DNA from: Rhodococcus sp. PAMC28707
GTDB lineage: Bacteria > Actinomycetota > Actinomycetes > Mycobacteriales > Mycobacteriaceae
Length of the DNA stretch: 64,000 nucleotides
Assembly: GCF_004795915.1 (NCBI RefSeq)
Contig: NZ_CP039253.1
Span: forward strand, 2,604,001-2,668,000
Direction: 5' to 3'
Below are positions 9,986 through 20,435 of the stretch, piece after piece. The notes beneath the pieces are model-generated. The model saw nothing but the letters and a program-made list of their open reading frames with translations. It was not told where the DNA came from and made no database searches. The translations under genes and the position numbers were made by a program. Positions within the stretch are counted from its first letter, which is position 1. Every line of letters begins with the position of its first letter.

Positions 9986-11172
9986 GCGGGTCCGGTTGGG
10001 TAGATCTCGTCGTCCTCGCGGTGGCATTGCTGGCAGCGATGTCGGGATGGCGACAGGGTGCAGTGGCGTCGGCGTTGGCATTTCTCGGTGTCGTACTCGG
10101 TGCCGTCGCGGGAATTCTGATCGCGCCGCATGTTCTGTTGCACGTCGACGGCGCTCGAATGCGAGTATTCGTCGGAATTGCGCTGATCGTGGTGTTGGTG
10201 ATCGTCGGCGAAGTGTCGGGCATGGTGCTCGGCCGTGCGCTACGCAGTGGAATCCATTCACGTGGCGCTCGGTCGGTCGACAGCGTCGTCGGCGCCGGCC
10301 TGCAAGCCATGGCCGTCCTCGCTGCTGCGTGGTTGCTCGCTATTCCGTTGACGTCGTCTTCGCAGCCCGAGGTTGCCGGCGCGGTTCGTGGGTCGAAGGT
10401 GCTGGGCAAGGTCGACGAAGTGGCCCCACAGTGGCTTCGTGAAGTACCCAAGGAATTCTCGGCACTGCTCGACACCTCCGGGCTTCCCGACGTCATCGGA
10501 CCGTTCGGCAAAACCCCGGTAGCGGAAGTTGCCGACCCGGACCCAACGCTGCAGGCGAACCCCCTGGTGGATCAGCTGCACGCCAGCGTCCTCAAGGTCA
10601 GCGGCCTGGCTCCGAGCTGCCAGAAGGCGTTGGAGGGCTCGGGATTCGTCGTGGCCCCCGAACTTGTGATGACCAACGCGCATGTCGTCGCCGGCACCGA
10701 AGGCGTCACCGTCGACTCGCTAGGCACGGTGTTCGACGCCCAGGTCGTGCTCTTCGACCCCCAGGAAGATGTGGCGATCCTGCGGGTGCCGGGTCTTCGC
10801 GCTCCGGTGTTGAACTTTGCGCCCGACCCGGGCGTCACCGGAGACAGTGCACTTGTCCTGGGATACCCGGGCGGTGGACCGTACACGGCGAGCCCAGCCC
10901 GCATTCGAGAAACTTTGAACTTGAAGGGCCCGGACATCTACCGAACCGGAACGGTTCAACGTCAGGTCTACACCGTGCGAGGCAGCGTGCGGCAGGGCAA
11001 TTCGGGTGGCCCACTCGTCGCGGAAGACGGGCAGGTCCTCGGGCTGGTCTTCGGTGCCGCCGTCGACGATCCCGATACCGGATTCGTGCTCACCGCACCC
11101 GAAGTATCCGACGAGCTCGAGCTGAGCCGCGAGAGCCCGGTCGCAGTCGGAACAGGCAACTGCATTCTCTAG
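9982..11172 (+). CDS. marP: MarP-like membrane serine protease
   Basis: A 396-residue protein with four N-terminal membrane helices (CvpA-like, residues about 5-125) and a periplasmic chymotrypsin-fold protease. The catalytic triad is visible: H234 in TNAHVV, D263 in QEDVAILRV, S341 in GNSGGPL. In M. tuberculosis MarP (Rv3671c) protects against acid stress by processing the hydrolase RipA, and the spacing of the triad matches that enzyme closely. Cysteines C213 and C394 may form the known stabilising disulfide. Last gene of the nth operon, convergent with the ephE-like gene. Confidence 0.93.
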   Translation: MSGSGWVDLVVLAVALLAAMSGWRQGAVASALAFLGVVLGAVAGILIAPHVLLHVDGARMRVFVGIALIVVLVIVGEVSGMVLGRALRSGIHSRGARSVDSVVGAGLQAMAVLAAAWLLAIPLTSSSQPEVAGAVRGSKVLGKVDEVAPQWLREVPKEFSALLDTSGLPDVIGPFGKTPVAEVADPDPTLQANPLVDQLHASVLKVSGLAPSCQKALEGSGFVVAPELVMTNAHVVAGTEGVTVDSLGTVFDAQVVLFDPQEDVAILRVPGLRAPVLNFAPDPGVTGDSALVLGYPGGGPYTASPARIRETLNLKGPDIYRTGTVQRQVYTVRGSVRQGNSGGPLVAEDGQVLGLVFGAAVDDPDTGFVLTAPEVSDELELSRESPVAVGTGNCIL

Positions 11173-11198
11173 ATTCGGGTGCGGGAGACGCGTCGAAC

Positions 11199-12128
11199 CT
11201 AGAGCGTCAACAAGGCCAGCAACTGTGCGGTGACCTCGGCAGGAGCTTCCTGGTGCGCGTAATGACCGGCCCCGAGCACAGTGTGTAAGCGCTGATCAGG
11301 GGCCCAGTGAGCCTCGGTGGCCACCGATCGAGGTAGCACGTACGGATCGAGTTCGCCTCTGATCTGGAGTACCGGAATGCGCAACCGGGTGTCCATAGCC
11401 TGCATGAACTTTCGCCCGTCGGAACGAAACTGACTTCGAAATGCCCATCGTTGGTACTCCAACGCGCAATGTGCCGCGCCTGGAATGCGCATCGCCGAGC
11501 GCATCTGCTTCGCTGTGTCGACGAACTCGTCCGAATCCAACCAGCCGGCCCCCGACCGCGCTCGGAGGAGTTGCTCGACGGCGGCGCCATTGTGCTTGGT
11601 CAGAGTGCGTTCGGGCACCAGCGGCATCTGGTATCGCAAGAACTGCGGGAGCAGTGCAGCTCGTTGGGCCTTGTTGCGCAGGACTGCCCTGCGCAACGCA
11701 ATGGGATGCGGGGACCCGACCAAACCGATCGACCGGACCATCCGTGGATGCAGCGCGGCAGTAGCCCAACACACCAGACCGCCATCGGCGTGCCCGACGA
11801 GAGTCGCTTCGCCATATCCCAGTGCCCGGATCAGGCCGACCACATCGCCGGCCAGCGTCCACCCGTCGTACCCACGCGGTGGCTTGTCGGTGTCTCCGTA
11901 TCCACGGAGGTCGACAGCCACAGCGCGGAACCCCGCCTCGGTCAGCGAGGTCAGTTGGTGACGCCACGACCACCAGAAATCTGCGAAGCCGTGCAGTAGA
12001 ACTACCAGCGGGGCATCGGCTGGCGCGTCGTCGGTCTCGACGACGTGGAACCGAATGCCGTTGGCATGAATGTCGCGGTGCGTCCACGGACCGGCGAAAC
12101 GGACAGTGGACGGATCAGGCCGACTCAT
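11199..12128 (-). CDS. Alpha/beta hydrolase, epoxide-hydrolase-like (EphE-like)
   Basis: A 309-residue alpha/beta hydrolase. The oxyanion motif HGFADFWWSW is followed by the nucleophile elbow VGHADGGLV (Asp nucleophile, as in epoxide hydrolases and haloalkane dehalogenases) and the catalytic His in LGAGHYAHQE. The aspartate nucleophile argues against an esterase. Substrate unknown. Position (Rv3670) is conserved in mycobacteria. Convergent with marP; 26 bases separate the two stops. Confidence 0.87.
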   Translation of the reverse strand: MSRPDPSTVRFAGPWTHRDIHANGIRFHVVETDDAPADAPLVVLLHGFADFWWSWRHQLTSLTEAGFRAVAVDLRGYGDTDKPPRGYDGWTLAGDVVGLIRALGYGEATLVGHADGGLVCWATAALHPRMVRSIGLVGSPHPIALRRAVLRNKAQRAALLPQFLRYQMPLVPERTLTKHNGAAVEQLLRARSGAGWLDSDEFVDTAKQMRSAMRIPGAAHCALEYQRWAFRSQFRSDGRKFMQAMDTRLRIPVLQIRGELDPYVLPRSVATEAHWAPDQRLHTVLGAGHYAHQEAPAEVTAQLLALLTL

Positions 12129-12154
12129 TCTTTCTTGCCCCGCTACCGACCTCG

Positions 12155-12658
12155 CTATTGCTTGTACCCGGGAATTGCCGGTGTCGACCCGTGCTGGTTC
12201 GGCAAGACAGTCGAGGCCTGCTTGAGCGACTCGATCGTCTTCTCCGGCTTACGAAGCTTCTTGACGCGCCGATAGCCGAGGAACCCGAGCAGGGCAGCCA
12301 CGAGCAGCATGAAAACGAACACGATGAGGAAGGCAGCCCAGCGCGGCAACCAGATATCGAGCGTCTCGGCCAAGAAGAAGAAGAAGAAAAATGCGCTGAA
12401 GACGACGACGGCGAGAGCCAGGATGAAAAAGAGGCTGCCCTGCAGCCCCTTCTTGATCTCGCCCGTGACCTCGGCCTTGGCCAGTTCGACCTCGGCGCGG
12501 ACCAGCGTCGACACCTGCGTCGTCGCATCCTTGACAAGGTTCCCGATGCTGCCGGTTCCTGGTGCGCGGTGGTCTACGTCCGTAAGTGGAATGGACGAAA
12601 TCGTGTTCGGCACCCCGTCCGGATAAGCACTGCCATTACCGCGATTGGTCACGCTCAA
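12155..12658 (-). CDS. Phage-holin-superfamily (DUF1469-type) membrane protein (Rv3669-like)
   Basis: A 167-residue protein with an amphipathic N-terminal region (IGNLVKDATTQVSTLVRAEVELAKAEV) and two hydrophobic helices: one very Phe-rich (FFILALAVVVFSAFFFFFFL), the other LIVFVFMLLVAALLGFLGY. A basic tail follows. The start chosen is TTG at 12656-12658 because GGAGGGG lies 8 bases upstream; GTG at 12650-12652 is an alternative, and the frame extends to an ATG at 12763. Function unknown; probably cotranscribed with the downstream ephE-like gene (26-base gap). Confidence 0.8.
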   Translation of the reverse strand: MSVTNRGNGSAYPDGVPNTISSIPLTDVDHRAPGTGSIGNLVKDATTQVSTLVRAEVELAKAEVTGEIKKGLQGSLFFILALAVVVFSAFFFFFFLAETLDIWLPRWAAFLIVFVFMLLVAALLGFLGYRRVKKLRKPEKTIESLKQASTVLPNQHGSTPAIPGYKQ

Positions 12659-12911
12659 CTTCTCGACCCCTCCACTTGCTGGTGATGATTGGTTCCGAGA
12701 CGTCGTCCTGCGACGCCGTCTCGACTGCATTCTTCGGTTAACACTAGTGCCGACCCGACGCACTTCGCCTCACAGTCACAGCTCGCCTTGCGATGGCGCT
12801 CTCAGATCAACGGTGAATACGTCGGCGGTGCATTCAGGCGTCCACTGTAATTCTCAGGTTTTCATCAGGTAATTTGCGTTCTACATACCCCTCTCTTCAG
12901 GAGTCCTAACC

Positions 12912-14279
12912 GTGAGCACTACCTCGGCCGTCCCAAGTGACGGCATCGCTGCTGCCCCGGAGGTACCACGGTCTCGCATCGTCGTCGCATCCATGGTCGG
13001 CACGTCGATCGAATTCTTCGACTTCTACATCTACGCGACTGCCGCAGTACTGGTCTTCCCCAAGCTGTTCTTCCCCGCGGGCAACGAGACGACCGCGCTG
13101 CTGGCGTCGTTCGCGACGTTCGGACTCGCTTTCGTTGCACGCCCCATCGGATCGGTTCTGTTCGGCCATTTCGGCGACCGCATCGGGCGCAAAGCGACGC
13201 TCGTCGGTTCACTGCTGACGATGGGGGCGGCGACCTTCGCGATCGGATTGCTGCCGACCTATGCGGCGGCAGGCCTGTGGGCTCCCGCACTGCTCGCGAT
13301 CATGCGGTTCACGCAGGGCGTCGGACTCGGTGGTGAGTGGAGCGGCGCAGCGCTGCTCGCGACCGAAACCGCCAAGCCCGGCAAACGCGCCTGGGCCGCA
13401 ATGTATCCACAGTTGGGTGCACCTATCGGCTTCTTCTTCGCCAACGGGATCTTCCTGCTGTTGGTCGTCATCACCGGCTACGACTCCGCAAACTCCGCAA
13501 CGGACCACGCATTCCTCACCTGGGGATGGCGCGTGCCGTTCCTGCTGAGCGCCGTCATCGTCATCATCGGCCTCTATGTGCGCCTCAAACTGGAAGAGAC
13601 GCCGGTGTTCAAGCTGGCCGTCGCGCGTGGGCAGAAGGTTAAGACTCCGCTCGCCCAGGTCTTCCGTACGAGCTGGCGCCAGCTGATCCTCGGTACGTTC
13701 ATCATGCTCGCCACCTACACGCTCTTCTACATCATGACGACCTGGGTAGTCAGTTACGGAACCGGCAAAGTCTCCGACGCAGGTGGCCCGAAGATCACCA
13801 TCGCGTACACCGATTTCCTCGAGCTTCAGCTGATCGCAGTGCTCTTCTTCGCCGCGCTGATTCCGGTGGCAGGCTTGCTCGCCGACAAATACGGACGGCG
13901 ACCGACCCTCATCGTCATCACGATCGCGATCATTGCGTTCGGTCTGTCGTTCCACTGGTTCGCCGCACCGGAAAGCGCGACGGCCGGTCGGATGCTTGTC
14001 TTCATGTGCATCGGACTCGGATTGATGGGTCTTACCTTCGGTCCGATGAGTGCCGTGCTGCCCGAACTTTTCCCGACCAACGTGCGATACACGGGATCGG
14101 GGATCTCGTACAACACGGCGTCGATCCTCGGCGCGGCTGTGGCGCCGTTCATCGCGACCTGGCTGGTGAGCAGCTACGGCGTCGGATGGGTCGGGGTCTA
14201 CCTTGCCGTCGCCGCGGTGCTGACGTTGATCGCGTTGATCCTCATGAAGGAAACCCGCGATCAGTCACTGACGGACTAG
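12912..14279 (+). CDS. MFS transporter, metabolite:H+ symporter (MHS) family
   Basis: A 455-residue permease with about 12 membrane helices. GTSIEFFDFYIYATAAVLVFP is the hallmark of the MHS family (ShiA, ProP, YhjE). The MFS loop 2-3 motif is GHFGDRIGRK and its second-half copy DKYGRRPT. MHS members import osmolytes or carboxylates with protons; the substrate cannot be told from sequence, though proximity to acs makes a short organic acid possible. GTG start at 12912 preceded by CAGGAG. Convergent with acs across a terminator. Confidence 0.87.
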   Translation: MSTTSAVPSDGIAAAPEVPRSRIVVASMVGTSIEFFDFYIYATAAVLVFPKLFFPAGNETTALLASFATFGLAFVARPIGSVLFGHFGDRIGRKATLVGSLLTMGAATFAIGLLPTYAAAGLWAPALLAIMRFTQGVGLGGEWSGAALLATETAKPGKRAWAAMYPQLGAPIGFFFANGIFLLLVVITGYDSANSATDHAFLTWGWRVPFLLSAVIVIIGLYVRLKLEETPVFKLAVARGQKVKTPLAQVFRTSWRQLILGTFIMLATYTLFYIMTTWVVSYGTGKVSDAGGPKITIAYTDFLELQLIAVLFFAALIPVAGLLADKYGRRPTLIVITIAIIAFGLSFHWFAAPESATAGRMLVFMCIGLGLMGLTFGPMSAVLPELFPTNVRYTGSGISYNTASILGAAVAPFIATWLVSSYGVGWVGVYLAVAAVLTLIALILMKETRDQSLTD

Positions 14280-14281
14280 GC

Positions 14282-14323
14282 GTGAACGGGCATACGTCCC
14301 GTAAAGGATGTATGCCCGTTCAC
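14282..14323. terminator. Bidirectional terminator between MHS transporter and acs
   Basis: A perfect 14-bp inverted repeat (arms 14282-14295 and 14310-14323, GTGAACGGGCATAC and its complement) with a 14-base loop, lying exactly between the two convergent stops. Confidence 0.85.
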
Positions 14324-14329
14324 CGGTCG

Positions 14330-16276
<1,947 letters not shown>

Positions 16277-16758
16277 CTCGAATGGCTCTCTTTCGTCGTG
16301 GTTCTCTTCGCGCTCGGGCAGCTACCTATGCCATCACGAACGAGCTGAACAGTCGCTCTGCAGCCTCCGCGCGAGCCCTTGTGAGGGTAGTCACATGTGA
16401 GGGCTGTCGCACCGTTGCATTCGCCTGCAACCCTCTGATCTGCGGTGATCGGTAGGTTTCGAGCGATGGACGGTCCAGGGTGCGGTTCAGTCGGAGAGGT
16501 TGTCGGGAGATCGCTCTCACCACGTGGGAAATCGGTTGCCGAATCGTTTCGAACATGTAGCGAGCCTGTGTGAGGGTCTCCTGTTTCTGGGGGAGTTCAC
16601 AGGTTCGTTTCAGGGTGTGTCTAAAGTTTCAACCATTGGATCGTTGCTTCGGCTCATCGAGCTGTGGCCGGCGGTCGCCCCACATATCCCCGTGGGCGTG
16701 ACGCCCCGGGGTCGATCACGGTTGACACCGTGGTCAAACCAAAGATGGAGGATTTGTC
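16277..16758. promoter_or_regulatory. acs-dppA divergent intergenic region
   Basis: About 480 bases with no credible gene. It contains the CRP-type box described separately, and GATGGAGGA at 16744-16752, the ribosome site of the dppA TTG start. No further clear structure was seen. Confidence 0.5.
16380..16395. promoter_or_regulatory. CRP/GlxR-type operator
   Basis: TGTGAGGGTAGTCACA matches the TGTGA-N6-TCACA consensus at all ten specified bases. It lies in the acs-dppA divergent region, 104 bases upstream of the acs ATG. The regulator is encoded in the same window (6569-7243). Confidence 0.75.
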
Positions 16759-18387
16759 TTGCGCAGAACACGCATCGCGACGGCTGCAGTTGCAGTGGTC
16801 GTGGGAGCGGCGCTGGTGACGGCGTGCTCATCGAGTGATTCGACCAGCGGCGGTGGGTCCGGTGACGGCGCTGCAATTATCAACGCGTGGAGTGGTGAGC
16901 CGCAGAATCCGCTGGTTCCCACCAACACGAGTGAGAACACCGGTGGGCGAGTCGTGGACTCGGTCTTCGCCGGACTGGTTTCGTACACCTCCGAGGGCGG
17001 TATCGAGAACGAGGTCGCCGACTCGATCGATTCCGCCGACGGCCAGAACTACACCGTGACGTTGAAGGACGGTTGGAAGTTCACCGACGGCACGCCGGTG
17101 ACAGCGAAATCCTTCGTCGACGCCTGGAACTACGGCGCGCTGTCCACCAATGCGCAGCTGCAGGGGTCGTTCTTCGATCCGATTCTCGGTTACGACGAGG
17201 TCGCAGGCGAGAACCCGACGGTCCAGACGATGTCCGGGCTGAAGGTCGTCGACGACAAGACGTTCACCATCGAACTCAAGCAGCCCGAGGCAGCGTTCCC
17301 CGATCGACTCGGCTTCGCCGCGTACTATCCACTGCCCGAGGTCGCATACGCCGACATGGCAGCGTTCGGGGAGAACCCGATCGGTAACGGACCGTACAAG
17401 TTTGCGCAGGAAGGTGCGTGGCAGCACAACGTCCGCATCGATCTGGTGACCAACCCGGACTACGACGGCAATCGCAAGCCTGTCAACGGCGGCATCAACT
17501 TCATCCTCTACAGCAACCTCGACACCGCGTACACGGATCTTTTGTCGAACAACGTCGACGTCCTCGACCAGGTCCCGTCCAGTGCAGTGACGACGTTCGA
17601 GTCGGATCTGCCCGGCCGTACGGTCAATCAGCCGTCCGCGAGCATCGAAACCTTCACCATCCCGGGCCGTCTGCCGCACTTCGGTGGCGAAGAGGGTGTG
17701 CTGCGTCGTCAGGCGATCTCCAAGGCGATCGATCGCGATCAGATCACCAAGCAGATCTTCAACAACACCCGCACGCCTGCACAGGATTTCACCAGCCCCG
17801 CAATCGCAGGCTGGACCGGGGATCTCAGTGACGTCGACAACGTCGACTACGACAAAGACGGAGCCAAGGCACTGTGGGCGCAGGCCGACGCAATTGCGCC
17901 GTGGTCAGGTAGCTTCGCGATCGCCTACAACTCCGATGGCGGACACCAGGAATGGGTCGACGCGGTCAGCAACAGCATCCGCAACACCCTCGGTATCGAG
18001 GCACAGGGTGCTCCCTACCCGACGTTTGCGCAGCTGCGGACCGAGGCCACGAACCGCACCATCCCGACGGCGTTCCGTTCGGGCTGGCAGGGTGACTACC
18101 CGCAGCAGTACGGCTTCCTTGCCCAGAACTACCAGACCGGTGGCAGCTCCAACGACGGCGAGTACTCCAACCCCGAGTTCGATCGTCTGCTGCGTGAGTC
18201 GGCAAGCGAGACCGACAAGGGCAAGGCGCAGGACCTGATCAACCAGGCACAGGAAATCCTCCTGAACGATCTGCCTGCAGTACCGACCTGGTACCGCAAC
18301 GCGGCCAGTGGCTGGTCGGAGAATGTCACCAACGTCAAGATCGGTTGGGACGGAGTCCCGATCTACAGCCAGATCGAGAAGAACTGA
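16759..18387 (+). CDS. dppA: Peptide ABC transporter substrate-binding lipoprotein
   Basis: A 542-residue family-5 extracytoplasmic solute-binding protein. A basic N-terminus and hydrophobic core end in the lipobox VTAC (Cys about residue 22), so it is a membrane-anchored lipoprotein. WKFTDGTPVTAKSFVDAWNY is the family-5 signature region. Start TTG at 16759 with GGAGG 7 bases upstream. First gene of dppABCD. A 21-bp stem hairpin follows directly and may stabilise this part of the message, giving more binding protein than permease. Confidence 0.94.
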   Translation: MRRTRIATAAVAVVVGAALVTACSSSDSTSGGGSGDGAAIINAWSGEPQNPLVPTNTSENTGGRVVDSVFAGLVSYTSEGGIENEVADSIDSADGQNYTVTLKDGWKFTDGTPVTAKSFVDAWNYGALSTNAQLQGSFFDPILGYDEVAGENPTVQTMSGLKVVDDKTFTIELKQPEAAFPDRLGFAAYYPLPEVAYADMAAFGENPIGNGPYKFAQEGAWQHNVRIDLVTNPDYDGNRKPVNGGINFILYSNLDTAYTDLLSNNVDVLDQVPSSAVTTFESDLPGRTVNQPSASIETFTIPGRLPHFGGEEGVLRRQAISKAIDRDQITKQIFNNTRTPAQDFTSPAIAGWTGDLSDVDNVDYDKDGAKALWAQADAIAPWSGSFAIAYNSDGGHQEWVDAVSNSIRNTLGIEAQGAPYPTFAQLRTEATNRTIPTAFRSGWQGDYPQQYGFLAQNYQTGGSSNDGEYSNPEFDRLLRESASETDKGKAQDLINQAQEILLNDLPAVPTWYRNAASGWSENVTNVKIGWDGVPIYSQIEKN

Positions 18388-18409
18388 TCTTTTCTCACGG
18401 CTCTTGATT

Positions 18410-18456
18410 CAGCCGAGCAGGGCAGTAGGCCTGTTGCCTACTGCCCTGCTCGGCTG
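18410..18456. terminator. Very strong dppA-dppB intercistronic hairpin
   Basis: Perfect 21-bp inverted repeat (18410-18430 with 18436-18456) and a 5-base loop CTGTT. No T-run follows, so it may act as a partial terminator or mRNA 3'-end stabiliser rather than a full stop. Confidence 0.8.
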
Positions 18457-18518
18457 CTTGCCTCGCTCGCCTCGTACGACGCCCACGCTGAATACCGCTG
18501 TGACGTCCTCCTTCCTCC

Positions 18519-18532
18519 TAAGGAGGTGATCC
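18519..18532 (+). promoter_or_regulatory. Near-complete Shine-Dalgarno of dppB
   Basis: TAAGGAGGTGATCC precedes the dppB GTG (18534), with the GGAGG core 7 bases away. It complements essentially the whole 3' tail of 16S rRNA. The overlapping palindrome CCTCCTAAGGAGG (18514-18526) could fold back and mask it. Confidence 0.8.
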
Positions 18533-18533
18533 G

Positions 18534-19460
18534 GTGCTCTGGTACATCGGACGCCGAATACTTCAGATGGTCCCTGTTTTCATCGGGGCCACATTCCTGA
18601 TCTACGCAATGGTCTTCCTGCTCCCAGGGGACCCGATTGCTGCGCTCGCCGGAGACAAGGCGATCAGCCCCGCGGTGGCCGACCAGCTGCGCGCACGCTA
18701 CAACCTCGACGAGCCGTTCATCGTGCAGTATCTGCTGTATCTCAAGGGCATCTTCACCTTCGATTTCGGTATGTCGTTCTCGGGCCGCCCGGTCAGTGAG
18801 GTTCTGCTGCAAGCGTTCCCGATCACCGCGAAACTTGCTGCGATGGCACTCGTGATCGAAGGCGTCTTCGGTATCGGCTTCGGTCTCATCGCCGGTCTAC
18901 GTAAGGGCAAGCTGTTCGACAGCTCGGTCCTCCTCGTCAGCCTCGTCATCATCGCCGTCCCGATTTTCGTCATCGGCTTCCTCGCGCAGTTCTTCATCGG
19001 GATCAAATGGGGCATAGTGCCTCCCACAGTCGGTGGCAACACAAGTTTCAAGAACCTGCTGCTGCCGGCGTTCGTGCTCGGTTCGGTGTCGTTCGCCTAC
19101 GTGGTCCGGCTGACCCGTACCTCGGTGGCAGAAAACCTGAGTGCCGACTTCGTCAGAACAGCGACAGCCAAAGGCCTTTCACGCAGGCGAGTCGTCAACG
19201 TTCACGTGCTACGCAACTCGTTGATCCCCGTCGTCACGTTCCTCGGTGCCGATCTTGCTGCACTCATGGGTGGCGCGATCATCACCGAGGGCATCTTCAA
19301 CATCAATGGCGTCGGTGGCACCATCTACCAGGCGGTCATCAGGGGCGAGGCGCCCACGGTCGTCTCGTTCGTGACGGTCCTGATCGTGGTCTACCTCATC
19401 GCGAATCTCGTCGTCGACCTCCTGTACGCCGCGCTCGACCCAAGGATCCGCTATGCCTAA
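18534..19460 (+). CDS. dppB: Peptide ABC transporter permease
   Basis: A 308-residue inner-membrane permease with about six helices. N-terminal RRILQMVPVFIGATFLIYAM and the N-proximal PGDPI motif are typical of DppB/OppB. The EAA loop for ATPase contact is RTATAKGLSRRRVVNVHVLRN. Start GTG 18534 follows the extended ribosome site. Overlaps dppC by 8 bases. Confidence 0.95.
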   Translation: MLWYIGRRILQMVPVFIGATFLIYAMVFLLPGDPIAALAGDKAISPAVADQLRARYNLDEPFIVQYLLYLKGIFTFDFGMSFSGRPVSEVLLQAFPITAKLAAMALVIEGVFGIGFGLIAGLRKGKLFDSSVLLVSLVIIAVPIFVIGFLAQFFIGIKWGIVPPTVGGNTSFKNLLLPAFVLGSVSFAYVVRLTRTSVAENLSADFVRTATAKGLSRRRVVNVHVLRNSLIPVVTFLGADLAALMGGAIITEGIFNINGVGGTIYQAVIRGEAPTVVSFVTVLIVVYLIANLVVDLLYAALDPRIRYA

Positions 19461-20412
19461 CACGACTCCCGAAGGCGGACGTGAGGTCCGTCAAGCACGC
19501 TTCGTGGAATCCGACGAAGTTGTCGACGTCAGCCAGACCGACGTCGTGAACATCGACGAGGCTCCCACGAGTATCTGGAAGGATGCTTGGCACAGTCTGC
19601 GCAAGCGCCCGCTCTTCATCATCTCGGCCATCATCATCTTCGTGGTCATCTTGGTCGCAGCGTTTCCGAGTCTGTTCACGAATACCGATCCGCGGTACTG
19701 CGACCTGGCGTTCAGCATGCAGGGCCCCGGATCCGGTCACATCTTCGGGTTCGACCGTCAAGGTTGCGACATCTACTCCCGTGTCATCTTCGGCGCGCGG
19801 GCTTCGGTGGTCACCGGCGTAGGCGTTACGTTCCTGGTGGTCGTGGTCGGAGTGCTCTTCGGTGCCTTCGCGGGCTTCTACGGCGGCTGGGCCGACTCTC
19901 TGCTGTCACGGTTGACGGACATCTTCTTCGGTGTCCCGCTCATCCTCGCCGCGATCGTCCTCATGCAGTTGTTCACCGACCGGACGATTTTCACCGTCAT
20001 CGTGGTGTTGGCGTTGTTCGGCTGGCCGCAGATGGCCCGTATCACTCGTGGAGCGGTGTTGTCGGCCAAGAGCAACGACTACGTCATGGCATCTCGCGCT
20101 CTCGGAGTATCGAAGGTGCGCACCTTGATTCGGCATGTCCTACCGAACTCGATGGCGCCGATCATCGTCATCACGACGATTTCGCTCGGCACCTTCATCG
20201 TCGCCGAGGCCACCCTGTCGTTCCTCGGAATCGGTCTGCCGCCCACCGAAGTGTCCTGGGGTGGCGATATCAGCGCAGCCCAGGTCACCCTTCGTCAGGG
20301 ATCGACAATTCTGTTCTATCCCGCTGCCGCACTGGCGATCACAGTGTTGGGCTTCATCATGATGGGCGATGCACTACGCGACGCCCTCGATCCCAAGGCC
20401 CGGAAACGATGA
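19453..20412 (+). CDS. dppC: Peptide ABC transporter permease
   Basis: A 319-residue DppC/OppC-type permease with a long cytosolic N-terminus (about 55 residues) before the first helix (FIISAIIIFVVILVAAFP). The FGFDRQGCDIYSRVIFGAR segment and the EAA loop (MASRALGVSKVRTLIRHVLPN) are family hallmarks. It starts inside the dppB end and runs into dppD, consistent with one polycistronic message. Confidence 0.95.
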   Translation: MPNTTPEGGREVRQARFVESDEVVDVSQTDVVNIDEAPTSIWKDAWHSLRKRPLFIISAIIIFVVILVAAFPSLFTNTDPRYCDLAFSMQGPGSGHIFGFDRQGCDIYSRVIFGARASVVTGVGVTFLVVVVGVLFGAFAGFYGGWADSLLSRLTDIFFGVPLILAAIVLMQLFTDRTIFTVIVVLALFGWPQMARITRGAVLSAKSNDYVMASRALGVSKVRTLIRHVLPNSMAPIIVITTISLGTFIVAEATLSFLGIGLPPTEVSWGGDISAAQVTLRQGSTILFYPAAALAITVLGFIMMGDALRDALDPKARKR

Positions 20413-20435
20413 GCGAACACGAAGGAGAAGTTGCG

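Noticed and set aside
12912..14279. Assignment of the MHS transporter to shikimate or proline
   Set aside because: Family motifs do not separate substrates, and no pathway genes are adjacent.
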